From assembly GCF_947495145.1 (NCBI RefSeq), contig NZ_CANLXP010000022.1, forward strand, positions 1-56,775: DNA of 56,775 bases, read 5' to 3'. Of this stretch, positions 43,506 through 51,841 are shown piece after piece. The notes beneath the pieces are model-generated. The model searched no databases, was not told the origin of the DNA, and saw only the letters and a list, made by a program, of their open reading frames with translations. Both the position numbers and the translations under genes were made by a program. The DNA comes from an uncultured Arthrobacter sp. Lineage in GTDB: Bacteria; Actinomycetota; Actinomycetes; Actinomycetales; Micrococcaceae. How positions within the stretch are numbered: the first letter of the stretch is position 1; each line of letters starts with the position of its first letter.

Positions 43506-44872
43506 TGACACCGCCTGTTAAAGCAGTAACCACCACCGTTACGCAGCGTTTGGCCGAGTTGGTTTCCCTTTCTTCAGAAGACGTTCGGCAAACGGCTTTG
43601 GAGGCTGCGGTCGCCGCCGTAATCGATACCGTTGCCTGCGGCTTACGCGGCAGCGGTCTTCCTGTCTCTCAGGCAGTTAGGGCGGCCGTCAATCTGCAGG
43701 GGATGCCCGGGCGGTTCATGTGCTTCGATGGTTCCAAGACCCAGTCTGCACCGCAGGCAGCGTACATCAACGCGACCGCCGCCCATTCGCTGGAGCTGGA
43801 TGATACCGATGCCATCGGCCTAACCCACCCTGGTGTCGTGATCATTCCCGCGGCGTTGGCCGCTACCCAAGAATTACCGGTCACCGGGCGCCAGTTCCTC
43901 GAAGCGGTAATAGTTGGCTACGACGTCGCTGTCCGGCTGTCCCGCTGGGTCAATCCCGAACATCGAATGCGCGGATTCCACACCACTGCAACTGTCACGT
44001 CCTTGGGAGCTGTGGCAGCAGTCGCGCGACTCCGAGGAATGAGTATTGACCAATGCGCCTCGGCCATGGGTATTGCCCTTTCATATGCCGGGGGCACCTT
44101 CGAATTCGTCCAGGCAGGGTCGAACCTCAAGCGCGTTCACGCTGGAAAGGCCTCGTCGACTGCCGTGCAGTCCTGTGATTTGGCGGCGTGCGGAGTCGAA
44201 GGCCCCTTGACCGCTCTTGAAGGGAGTCATGGCTTCTACGCCACCAGCGTTGGTCCCAATATGCCCGAGCTCGACCTCTCGGACTTGGGTCGAAATTTCC
44301 TCATTGAAGCGGTAGGGACGAAGCGCCATGCCTGCTGCAGGTTTTGCCACACCGCCATTGACGCCGCCATCGAACTGTTCAGGCAGAACGTCCGTGTTTT
44401 TCCACACTCTCTGATAGAAGTTGCCGTCAGTTCGCTCTGCCATGAGCAGACCGGAGGGCAGAACCCCAAGAACGAGCTCCAGCGCCAATTCAGTACGCCC
44501 TACGGCGTCGCCTTGGGGCTGCTGTACGGCAGGACTTCCCTCAGTGATTTCCAAGACCGCCCGGATGAGGCGGCACTAGTCCTGGCGCGCCGGGTCCGAA
44601 TGGTTACCGACCTATCCCTTGAACCCCGTAACCGACGTGCCACGGTCAGGATTATCACCGGGGCAAGCGTTGTCGAAGAGCAACTGGATGAACCGCGCGG
44701 TGAACCTACTTCCCCCTTCACTGCGGAGGAGCGCTTCGAGAAGTACCTATCCCTGACCTCAAAGCTTGCACCCACAGCTGCCGGCTATCTCTATGAAGGC
44801 CTGTGCGGACTCAGCGGCACCCCTCGTATGGCGCCCGTCATTGACCTGATCGCCGCTGCAACTTCGGAATAG
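43505..44872 (+). CDS. MmgE/PrpD family enzyme 2
   Basis: A 455-residue relative of the protein at 41263-42657, sharing SLELDDTDAIGLTHPGVVIIPAALA, GYDVAVRLSRWVNPEHRMRGFHTTATVTSLGAVAAVA and KRHACCRFCHTAIDAA. Divergence is considerable, so the two may do different steps (for example dehydration, decarboxylation or epimerisation). It begins the rightward operon with the TcuA-like flavoprotein. No ribosome site precedes ATG 43505, so translation may be leaderless. Confidence 0.85.
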   Translation: MTPPVKAVTTTVTQRLAELVSLSSEDVRQTALEAAVAAVIDTVACGLRGSGLPVSQAVRAAVNLQGMPGRFMCFDGSKTQSAPQAAYINATAAHSLELDDTDAIGLTHPGVVIIPAALAATQELPVTGRQFLEAVIVGYDVAVRLSRWVNPEHRMRGFHTTATVTSLGAVAAVARLRGMSIDQCASAMGIALSYAGGTFEFVQAGSNLKRVHAGKASSTAVQSCDLAACGVEGPLTALEGSHGFYATSVGPNMPELDLSDLGRNFLIEAVGTKRHACCRFCHTAIDAAIELFRQNVRVFPHSLIEVAVSSLCHEQTGGQNPKNELQRQFSTPYGVALGLLYGRTSLSDFQDRPDEAALVLARRVRMVTDLSLEPRNRRATVRIITGASVVEEQLDEPRGEPTSPFTAEERFEKYLSLTSKLAPTAAGYLYEGLCGLSGTPRMAPVIDLIAAATSE

Positions 44873-44902
44873 CAATTAGCACCCACCCACCAAGGAGAAC
44901 CT

Positions 44903-46396
44903 ATGGGCAACCCACAAGACACTCTTGAGAACCTGCCTCTGACCAGCGACGTCGTTGTCGTTGGCGGCGGCAACGCCGCCTTCAGCGCAGCACACGCCGC
45001 CGCCGAACGCGGACGCAAAGTCATCATGCTGGAGAAAAGTTCCGAGGAGCTGGCCGGCGGTAACAGCTATTACACCGCCGGGGCGACGCGCATCGTCCAT
45101 AACGGGCTGAACGACTTGAAGGGACTCATCGAGGAGGACGAACGCCACACACGAACCACCGTCCCGCCGTACAGTGCTGAAGAATATCTTGGCGACCTGG
45201 AGAAGCTGACCCAGGGCCGCAATGACCCCGAACTCTCCCGTGTGCTGGTGGAGGAGGGCCAAGAAACCCTCCGGTGGCTTAACAAGCTGGGCCTCAAGTA
45301 CCGGCTGATGTACGAGCGCCAGGCATACACGAATCCTGATGGCACCTACCTGTTCTGGGGTGGTGTGCACGTTGGCAACGTTGGCGGAGGCGAAGGCCTC
45401 GTCAAGGACCATACGAACGTGGCGAGGAGGTTTGGAGTGGACATCCGCTACTCGCACGAGGCCACCGAGCTGCTGGTGGAAAACGGACGTGTTGTAGGCG
45501 TGAAGGGAACCACACATGGCTCACCCTTCGAAGTTCGAGCAGAATCGACAGTTCTGGCCGCAGGGGGGTTTGAGTCCAATCCCGAAATGCGTGAAAAGTA
45601 CCTCGGGGAAGGTTGGGCCCGGGCCAAAGTACGCGGCACGCCAAACAATCAAGGCACGATGCTCAACGCTGCGCTGGGTATTGGTGCCGCCAAGGCAGGA
45701 GACTGGAATTCCGCTCACAGCGTCCAGTGGGACGCGTACTACCCGGACAACGAGAGCAACTACGAGCTGACCAATCGACTCACTCGGCAAGGCTACTTCC
45801 TGGGCATTTTGGTCAACAATGAGGGCGAACGGTTCCTGGACGAAGGAGAGGACTTCCGAAACTACACCTATGCCAAATACGGGAAGGTGGTGCTAAACCA
45901 GCCTGACTCCATCGCATTCCAGATCTATGACAGCAAGGTACGGCCTTTGCTGCGCGCCGAGGAATATGACATGCCGGGAATCTCTCTGGCGACGGCAGAC
46001 ACGATCGAGGACATCGCACTAAAAATAGGTGTACCTGTCGAACACCTCACACGAACCGTCGCCGCTTACAACAGCGGGATAAACACCGATCGCTCATTCG
46101 ATCCCACCGTCAAGGACGGCAAATGGTCCTCGACCGCCCCGCCGAAGAGTAACTGGTCCTCCCCGCTCGATACCGCCCCCTATTACGCCTATCCGGTCAC
46201 TTGTGGCATCACCTTCACTTTTGGTGGGCTCAAAACGGATACATTCGGGCGTGTTCAGGACGAACGCGGGAATCATATTCCCGGACTCTACGCAGCCGGA
46301 GAAATGCTCGGCGGACTATTCAGCAACAACTATCCAGGAGGATCAGGGCTGGCTGCCGGTGCGGTGTTCGGGCGCCGGGCCGGGACCGTCGCCTAG
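44903..46396 (+). CDS. FAD-dependent dehydrogenase, TcuA/fumarate-reductase flavoprotein type
   Basis: A 497-residue flavoprotein. The ADP-binding VVVVGGGNAAFSAAHAAAERG lies near the N-terminus, followed by GGNSYYTAGATRI and the C-terminal FAD motif GLYAAGEMLGGLFSNNYPGGSGLAAGAVFGRRAG. It resembles tricarballylate dehydrogenase TcuA (tricarballylate to cis-aconitate), which fits PrpF and PrpD neighbours that act on aconitate-like acids. No TcuB-type electron carrier is encoded here. AAGGAGAACC precedes the ATG. Confidence 0.82.
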   Translation: MGNPQDTLENLPLTSDVVVVGGGNAAFSAAHAAAERGRKVIMLEKSSEELAGGNSYYTAGATRIVHNGLNDLKGLIEEDERHTRTTVPPYSAEEYLGDLEKLTQGRNDPELSRVLVEEGQETLRWLNKLGLKYRLMYERQAYTNPDGTYLFWGGVHVGNVGGGEGLVKDHTNVARRFGVDIRYSHEATELLVENGRVVGVKGTTHGSPFEVRAESTVLAAGGFESNPEMREKYLGEGWARAKVRGTPNNQGTMLNAALGIGAAKAGDWNSAHSVQWDAYYPDNESNYELTNRLTRQGYFLGILVNNEGERFLDEGEDFRNYTYAKYGKVVLNQPDSIAFQIYDSKVRPLLRAEEYDMPGISLATADTIEDIALKIGVPVEHLTRTVAAYNSGINTDRSFDPTVKDGKWSSTAPPKSNWSSPLDTAPYYAYPVTCGITFTFGGLKTDTFGRVQDERGNHIPGLYAAGEMLGGLFSNNYPGGSGLAAGAVFGRRAGTVA

Positions 46397-46554
46397 CTCG
46401 AGGCGTTGATTGCCCCAGCGCGGATTCGCGCTTGAAGTAGCGACCTCAGCGTGTGACAGAACATAAGCACAGGATCTGCTCCGGAGCGTTCCCTCTCCGC
46501 TTGCAAGTGACGTCAGCTCCCCCTCCAGCTACTGATTTTCCAAGGACTTCCCCC

Positions 46555-48057
46555 ATGACAGTTTCAATATCTGCCCCTATCGTGTTGCCCCCTAGTGAGG
46601 CTGAGCTCCTCTCGACTGTGCCTACCGGTCTCTTGATCAACGGTCAGTGGCAGGACGCATCCGACGGCGGCACCTTCGACGTGCACGATCCCGCCACCGG
46701 GGAGGTCCTGGCGACCCTGGCCTCGGCGACCAGCGAAGACGCCGTCGCCGCACTCGACGCAGCCGACGCAGTGCAGGCGTCCTGGGCGCGGACTGCACCC
46801 AGAGCGCGGGCCGAGATCCTGCGCCGCGCGTTTGACCTGGTGACCGAGCGCGCCGAGGACTTCGCGCTGCTGATGACCCTGGAAATGGGCAAGCCGTTGG
46901 CCGAGGCACGCGGCGAAGTAACCTACGGTGCCGAGTTCCTGCGGTGGTTCTCCGAAGAAGCCGTCAGGGATTACGGTCGCTACCTCACCACACCCGAGGG
47001 CAAAAACAAGATCCTGGTCCAGCACAAGCCGGTCGGCCCGTGCCTGCTCATCACGCCCTGGAACTTCCCGCTGGCGATGGCCACCCGGAAGGTGGCTCCC
47101 GCCGTCGCCGCCGGATGCACCATGGTGCTCAAGCCCGCAAAGCTCACGCCCCTGACAGCCCAGCTTTTCGCCCAGACGATGCTCGACGCCGGCCTGCCCG
47201 CCGGGGTACTGAACGTGGTCTCCTCGGCCAGCGCATCCGGAATCTCGGGACCGCTGTTGCAGGATTCCCGGCTACGCAAAGTTTCCTTCACCGGATCCAC
47301 GCCCGTGGGCAAGCGACTGATGGCAGACGCCGCCCACAATGTGCTGCGGACATCCATGGAACTCGGCGGCAACGCACCGTTCATCGTGTTCGACGACGCA
47401 GACCTGGACAAAGCCGTCGAAGGAGCCATGGCCGCGAAGATGCGGAACATGGGCGAAGCATGCACCGCCGCCAACCGCTTCCTCGTCCAAGAGTCAGTCG
47501 CGGAAGAATTCACGCGCCGGTTCGCCGAAGCCATGGGCTCACTCACCACAGGACGCGGCACCGAACCCGCCACCCAGGTCGGCCCCCTCATCGATGCAGG
47601 GGCCCGTGATGAGGTGCACGCTTTGGTGAGCGCCGCCGTCGGCGCTGGGGCAGTTGCCGAGACAGGCGGCGGACCTGTTGACGGGCCCGGCTACTTCTAC
47701 CAGCCGACGGTGCTCGGCAATGTGCCGAACAACGCTGACATCCTGCGCCAGGAAATCTTCGGACCCGTCGCGCCCGTGACCACGTTCGATACGGATGAAG
47801 ACGCAATCCGCCTCGCCAACGCGAGCGAGTACGGGCTCGCGTCCTACCTCTACAGCCGGGACTTCAACCGCCTCTTGCGCGTGGCGGAGCAGATCGAATT
47901 CGGCATGGTCGGCTTCAACGCCGGCGTCATCTCCAACGCCGCCGCACCCTTCGGCGGAGTCAAGCAATCAGGCCTCGGCCGCGAAGGCGGATCAGAGGGC
48001 ATCGCCGAATACACCACCACCCAGTACATCGGCCTCTCGGACCCCTACACCAACTGA
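46555..48057 (+). CDS. NAD(P)-dependent aldehyde dehydrogenase, succinate-semialdehyde dehydrogenase-like
   Basis: About 500 residues. It has TPWNFPLAMATRKVAPAVAAGCTMVLKPA (cofactor region), FTGSTPVGKRL, the catalytic Glu in MELGGNAPFIVF, the nucleophile Cys in NMGEACTAANRF and C-terminal EIFGPVAPV. The pattern is the GabD subgroup. ATG 46555 follows CAAGGAC. A 158-base gap separates it from the flavoprotein gene. It may oxidise a semialdehyde formed after decarboxylation of the cargo B substrate. Confidence 0.88.
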   Translation: MTVSISAPIVLPPSEAELLSTVPTGLLINGQWQDASDGGTFDVHDPATGEVLATLASATSEDAVAALDAADAVQASWARTAPRARAEILRRAFDLVTERAEDFALLMTLEMGKPLAEARGEVTYGAEFLRWFSEEAVRDYGRYLTTPEGKNKILVQHKPVGPCLLITPWNFPLAMATRKVAPAVAAGCTMVLKPAKLTPLTAQLFAQTMLDAGLPAGVLNVVSSASASGISGPLLQDSRLRKVSFTGSTPVGKRLMADAAHNVLRTSMELGGNAPFIVFDDADLDKAVEGAMAAKMRNMGEACTAANRFLVQESVAEEFTRRFAEAMGSLTTGRGTEPATQVGPLIDAGARDEVHALVSAAVGAGAVAETGGGPVDGPGYFYQPTVLGNVPNNADILRQEIFGPVAPVTTFDTDEDAIRLANASEYGLASYLYSRDFNRLLRVAEQIEFGMVGFNAGVISNAAAPFGGVKQSGLGREGGSEGIAEYTTTQYIGLSDPYTN

Positions 48058-48483
48058 CCAATCCCGAATCGGAATGACCGTGTGGGTTAAGACTTGAGCG
48101 ACGTCATCTGATGACTACGTATAGCGCCGCCGGTGAGCCGGTGGCCCGAGCCTGCGACGCCGCTGCTTCACCTTCGCGACTCAGTGTCCAAGAACTGGTG
48201 AAAGTCGCGCGGGAGTCCTGATCTGTGACCCGCAGCAAAGAGGCCTACAAACGGCGCGCATTCTCACACTCCCTGAACGCAACTTTGGATCAGTCATTTC
48301 CCCTCCAGCCAAACATGCGTGGCATGCCACCAGCCCCATAGTCGACGAGATACCGTGCCATACGGCTTGACGGGAGGGGACAGGTGTCCAAGTCCGGACA
48401 GTTCGCATCCAATGCGATTCGCCGGGTTCTACTTGACATAAGATAGGTTATCGGCACTCATTCGGGTGTGATTCCGCCACTGA
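48058..48483. other. Noncoding spacer between cargo B and the toxin module
   Basis: I see no protein-like frame and no clear terminator. TTGACA occurs at 48433 on the plus strand without a matching -10 box. Nothing else is recognisable. Confidence 0.3.
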
Positions 48484-49494
48484 TCAAAGAGCTTCTCCCG
48501 CGGCACGAATGGCCGGCAGAGTGTCGCTGTCGATGAGCGGTAAGCCCGGCATGGTACGGCCCTGTCTTGTTTCCAGCTTGGGGGCGGCGTCCTTGTCCGC
48601 GACGCGGTAAACCTGATACTCGCTGACACATCCGTAGTCTGCGGCGATTGCCGCTGCATTGGCCGCGCAGATTGATTCCGTGTCACTTCGTTCGTTGAAC
48701 AGTGATGCAGGGAACGACTGCGGAACCCAGCGCCCGCCTAGCTCGGCGTCGAGACCGACGGCCGATCCATTTTCGGCGTCTAGGTAGCCGCGTTCCCAGC
48801 GGCCAATGGTGCGCGCCTCACTGACATTCTGCGTTGTCTCGACGTCGGCGACCAGGACGTCATAACCCGTCGCCTGCAGTCGATCCAGCAGTATCCTGGC
48901 CTGCTTCTCGTTGCCCAGAGTGCCGTCGATAATGACGTTCATCCCAGACTCAAGCGCCTCGTTGCGTGCCTTTTTAGCGAGGATAGATGACTCTACGTGA
49001 ACCAGGGCTGCCAGCTCGCGCGGGTAGAACTTCTCCCCCGCTGCTTGTAGTGCGCGCACTTCGTCAGGCACCAGGTGGAGGTCGTAGCTTCCATCCTCAC
49101 GGGCCTGCTGCAGCAACTCGTCCTTGAAGTCGTCTGCATTGATTGGCAGCCAGTGGTCCGGCTGTGTCCCGGTTGCCTGAATGAGGGCAGCCTGCGCGGT
49201 GGACTTGCCGGCACCTGGAGGGCCAGCAAGGACAATCGCCTTCTTTTCACGGCGGACCTCAGAGCGTGACTCAATGAAGCGTGCCAGAATCTCGTTGTGC
49301 AATCGCCGGCGGCCCTGGCGTGGCTCACCTCGACGGACATTGAACCACTCGGGGTTCTGAGCGGTCGCGGTCTTACTCTGGGCGGTTAGCGGCCCCCCTT
49401 CCGTGCCCAGGCGCTCCAAGGTGGCGCGGTGCGCTGCTGCCTGGTCTTCAGTAGTCACGCTTACAGCGTAGTCATTAGACTTCGGGGACCTCAT
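48484..49494 (-). CDS. Zeta-type toxin (P-loop kinase)
   Basis: About 336 residues. Walker A is KKAIVLAGPPGAGKST. The catalytic/substrate motif is PINADDFKDELL, and RTIGRWERGY supplies arginines, as in zeta/PezT kinases that phosphorylate UDP-N-acetylglucosamine. The C-terminal 130 residues (SVGLDAELGGRWVPQSFPASLFNERSDTE...) are an extension beyond the kinase core. The start is set at ATG 49494, overlapping the antitoxin stop by 20 nt. A GTG near 49459 is an alternative. It is paired with the antitoxin gene upstream. Confidence 0.82.
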   Translation of the reverse strand: MRSPKSNDYAVSVTTEDQAAAHRATLERLGTEGGPLTAQSKTATAQNPEWFNVRRGEPRQGRRRLHNEILARFIESRSEVRREKKAIVLAGPPGAGKSTAQAALIQATGTQPDHWLPINADDFKDELLQQAREDGSYDLHLVPDEVRALQAAGEKFYPRELAALVHVESSILAKKARNEALESGMNVIIDGTLGNEKQARILLDRLQATGYDVLVADVETTQNVSEARTIGRWERGYLDAENGSAVGLDAELGGRWVPQSFPASLFNERSDTESICAANAAAIAADYGCVSEYQVYRVADKDAAPKLETRQGRTMPGLPLIDSDTLPAIRAAGEAL

Positions 49495-50116
49495 CGGAGG
49501 CGTCCAAGATTCGGTCATAAGCGTCGCCGTCAATGAGTCCTTCATCAAAGGCCTGGCCGACCTCCGCGAACGATCCTGCGGTGTCCATGTAGGGCGTAGA
49601 CTCCCACTCCGCCGCCGCTGCGACCGCGCCTTCGTTCCTTGGATAAGGCCAGCTTGATAGCTCGCGGATCATAGCGTCCCTGTCGATGTCGCCTGCTGCA
49701 TAACGCTCAGCGATCTCGTAAGGACCTGCACCACTAAAGCCGTCGGAAACCGGCTTCACTCCCCTGGCCTCCGCACCTGCAAGAAGCTTGCTGATGGACG
49801 GCTGGGAGACACCCAACTCACGGGCAATCGCCGCTTGGTCCAGCTCTTCTGCTGCCGCACGAACGCTGCGCACATAATCAAGCTTGCCCAGCTCCCGCCG
49901 TGCCTTCGCGCGACGTGCAGCCTCAATGGCCGTCATCTCGGTGGCCATCTTGGTGCTGGCGGTCGTCTTGGTCGCAGCGCCCCTCCTGCCAGCAACAGCC
50001 TTCTTCGTCGCCGCAGCTTTCCTGCCAGCAACAGCCTTCTTCGTCGCCGCAGCCGCCCTCTTAGTGCCGACTCCTGTCTTGGCGCCGACGGGCTTCTTAG
50101 TACTGGAAAACACCAT
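49475..50116 (-). CDS. Antitoxin-like HTH protein with histone-H1-like basic tail
   Basis: A 213-residue protein. Residues 1-55 are Ala/Lys/Thr/Arg-rich with two near-identical 12-residue units (ATKKAVAGRKAA...), encoded by a 36-bp direct repeat at 49985-50053. This resembles histone H1 or the tail of mycobacterial HupB. An HTH follows (DQAAIARELGVSQPSISKLLAGAEARG). The acidic C-terminus (AERYAAGDIDRDAMIRELSSWPYP... GLIDGDAYDRILDASDEVPEV) probably neutralises the toxin. It overlaps the zeta gene and is first in the pair. It likely represses its own promoter. Confidence 0.75.
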   Translation of the reverse strand: MVFSSTKKPVGAKTGVGTKRAAAATKKAVAGRKAAATKKAVAGRRGAATKTTASTKMATEMTAIEAARRAKARRELGKLDYVRSVRAAAEELDQAAIARELGVSQPSISKLLAGAEARGVKPVSDGFSGAGPYEIAERYAAGDIDRDAMIRELSSWPYPRNEGAVAAAAEWESTPYMDTAGSFAEVGQAFDEGLIDGDAYDRILDASDEVPEV

Positions 50117-50153
50117 ATCTGGCCTCCCTCGGCCTCCTAGTTACCTGCGTGCC

Positions 50154-50199
50154 ATAACCTACGTTATTACCTCATGCTAGCAAGCATAACCAAGGTTAT
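50154..50199. promoter_or_regulatory. Paired 14-bp dyads upstream of the antitoxin gene
   Basis: ATAACCTACGTTAT (50154-50167) and ATAACCAAGGTTAT (50186-50199) are related ATAACC-N2-GGTTAT dyads, 32 bp apart (three helical turns). They lie 38-83 bases upstream of the antitoxin ATG, well placed for autorepression by its HTH. Confidence 0.55.
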
Positions 50200-50331
50200 A
50201 AATCTATTCGCGGCCTCATCTCTTTGAGGTGGGTCAGTCTAAGATCTAAGCGAAGTTTCGCAGGACCTCAGTCCTACATAACGGAACTTTAGAAACTGTG
50301 ATCCCACCTGTGATTCTGCCCTTGATTCAGG

Positions 50332-50610
50332 GTGCGTTACATGAAGCATGGAACCATGACGGCAGCTGCCGGAGCACGTGGAGGGCTGAAGGCGCACCAA
50401 GATTCTATTCGGCTTCCGGATGCTGAACTGGTTCGTGACCTGCGCTACATCCTGGGTGCGAAGCTGGTGGCCTACATCGGCTCGGTGAAGGAAACCCGGG
50501 CAGTGCGCCAGTGGGCTGGCGGTGAGGCGGAAGCCCTCGACCGAGGTGATGACCCGGCTGCGGCATGCCTATCATGTGGCCGAACGCCGGGCTAGCCACA
50601 GAGCTGAATG
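50332..50610 (+). pseudogene. Frameshifted Xre/MbcA/ParS-type antitoxin remnant
   Basis: The first frame reads LPDAELVRDLRYILGAKLVAYIGSVKETRAVRQWAGGEAEALDRGDD and stops at 50595. The adjacent frame over the same DNA continues the family pattern, RKPSTEVMTRLRHAYHVAERRAS (to about 50610). A one-base frameshift near 50517-50532 would join them. MbcA/ParS domains normally run ...VRQWA-G-...-V..RLR.AY.VA, so the frameshift is credible. The normal C-terminus is not seen. This is the antitoxin half of a RES/Xre module. Confidence 0.6.
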
Positions 50611-50735
50611 ACATTGTCGAAGACGATGAGGACTCGGTGCTGCACCCCACCATTACGCCAGGACAGGTTCCTTGGGAATGGCTGGATGCCCGAGCCGCAA
50701 CCTCAGCTGACTGGCGGGGAACTACTGCGCCGTGA
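50565..50735 (+). CDS. Short frame between the antitoxin and RES remnants
   Basis: A 56-codon frame (MPIMWPNAGLATELNDIVED...) that ends TGA overlapping the start of the next frame by 4 nt. I do not recognise it. It may be the scrambled junction where the antitoxin C-terminus and the toxin N-terminus were deleted, or a small coupled gene. Confidence 0.3.
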   Translation: MPIMWPNAGLATELNDIVEDDEDSVLHPTITPGQVPWEWLDARAATSADWRGTTAP

Positions 50736-51073
50736 CTGGCCCCGAATCCACCGCAGCCCTGTATCCGCACTTTATCGGCATGGTCCTCGGCCTAGGATTG
50801 GCGGACCTGGACGCCGCAGCACTGAGAGGCGCCCGCCCGCGTGAACTCACCCAAGCCGTCGCTACTTGGATTTACGAGACCACCGATCTGCATGGCGTTA
50901 CATTCGCATCCCGCTACGGCGACGACCTGCAGTTATGGGCGGTCTTCGAAAGACCAGGCGACGGTCTCCTCAGTTCGCAGCTACGGAACATTCAAGTAGA
51001 AGAGCTTCACCCCGAAAGCGACATCATCGAGCACGCCTTTCGGATGCTTGACCTGTCTTGCAAGAGCGAATAG
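50732..51073 (+). pseudogene. C-terminal remnant of a RES-domain toxin
   Basis: A 113-residue frame. Its body LGLADLDAAALRGARPRELTQAVATWIYETTDLHGVTFASRYGDDLQLWAVFERPG matches the second half of RES toxins (TQ..A..IY....GI.Y.SR....W.LFE). The first half, with its arginine-containing NAD site, is missing. An overlapping frame upstream (ELLRRDWPRIHRSPVSALYRHG) looks like a trace of the lost N-terminus. It is probably inactive. Confidence 0.55.
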
Positions 51074-51225
51074 ACCGCCCTCGACTCCCGTGAAGCAGCT
51101 TTTACAGATCTCGATTATCGGCGTAATGAGACACTAGTCAGGCGGATTTGTGCAGGATGGGCTCATCAGAACCTAGAATTCTTCCGACTGGGAGCTAAAT
51201 CCCCTGCTACTCGTTCCGTATACAG

Positions 51226-51726
51226 CTAGGCCAGCGCACTGAACAGGGCCCATGCGAGGAAGCCCGCGGCTCCCACGATAAATACCAGATGAAATGTAAT
51301 TAGGAGTCTTTCACTTCGGACCGCGTCGGAGATGAAAGAGCCATCTCCTGATTTCGCTGCCAAAATCTTCTTGCGCCCTTCCAGACGTATTGCTTCGTGC
51401 AAACCCACCAATTCAGGCGCCAACTTCTCGAGAACCCATCTCGCCCGCTTCTGATGCACTTTTACCCAATATCTAGACTGCTGGGCATAGAGGGCAGCAA
51501 GTATGTTCAGTACTACAACCGATACCAAAACAATGGATACCAGTGCGTTGGTAGGTTCTTCCGTCCCAGCTAAGAGACCGACAGCAGCAGGCGACGCAGC
51601 CAGCACGAAACCGCTTACAGCTAAGCGATTGGTTTCATGCTGCGCTTGACGTTGAGCCTGAAGAAGGTAGTAAGCCTGATAGAAGTCACGATCTTTGTCA
51701 GGCAAGGCTGGCACTGCATTACTCAT
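51226..51726 (-). CDS. Small membrane protein, function unknown
   Basis: A 166-residue protein. A charged N-terminus (DKDRDFYQAYYLLQAQRQAQHETNRLA) is followed by two hydrophobic helices (LAVSGFVLAASPAAVGLLAG, ALVSIVLVSVVVLNILAALYA), a basic cytosolic middle and a third helix at the C-terminus (LLITFHLVFIVGAAGFLAWALFSALA). The layout recalls small 2TM/SLATT-type effectors, but I cannot assign a family. It is divergent from the repeat protein at 51842, so the two may be functionally linked. Confidence 0.6.
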   Translation of the reverse strand: MSNAVPALPDKDRDFYQAYYLLQAQRQAQHETNRLAVSGFVLAASPAAVGLLAGTEEPTNALVSIVLVSVVVLNILAALYAQQSRYWVKVHQKRARWVLEKLAPELVGLHEAIRLEGRKKILAAKSGDGSFISDAVRSERLLITFHLVFIVGAAGFLAWALFSALA

Positions 51727-51841
51727 GTCCAGATCCTAAGTGACTGCTCGACCAGGCAGCTGGACTCGGCAGGCACTACTTATCACGGATTATGTTGGGC
51801 TACAGCGCGACGCGATGCCAGGACCGTGCCAACATGGGCGA

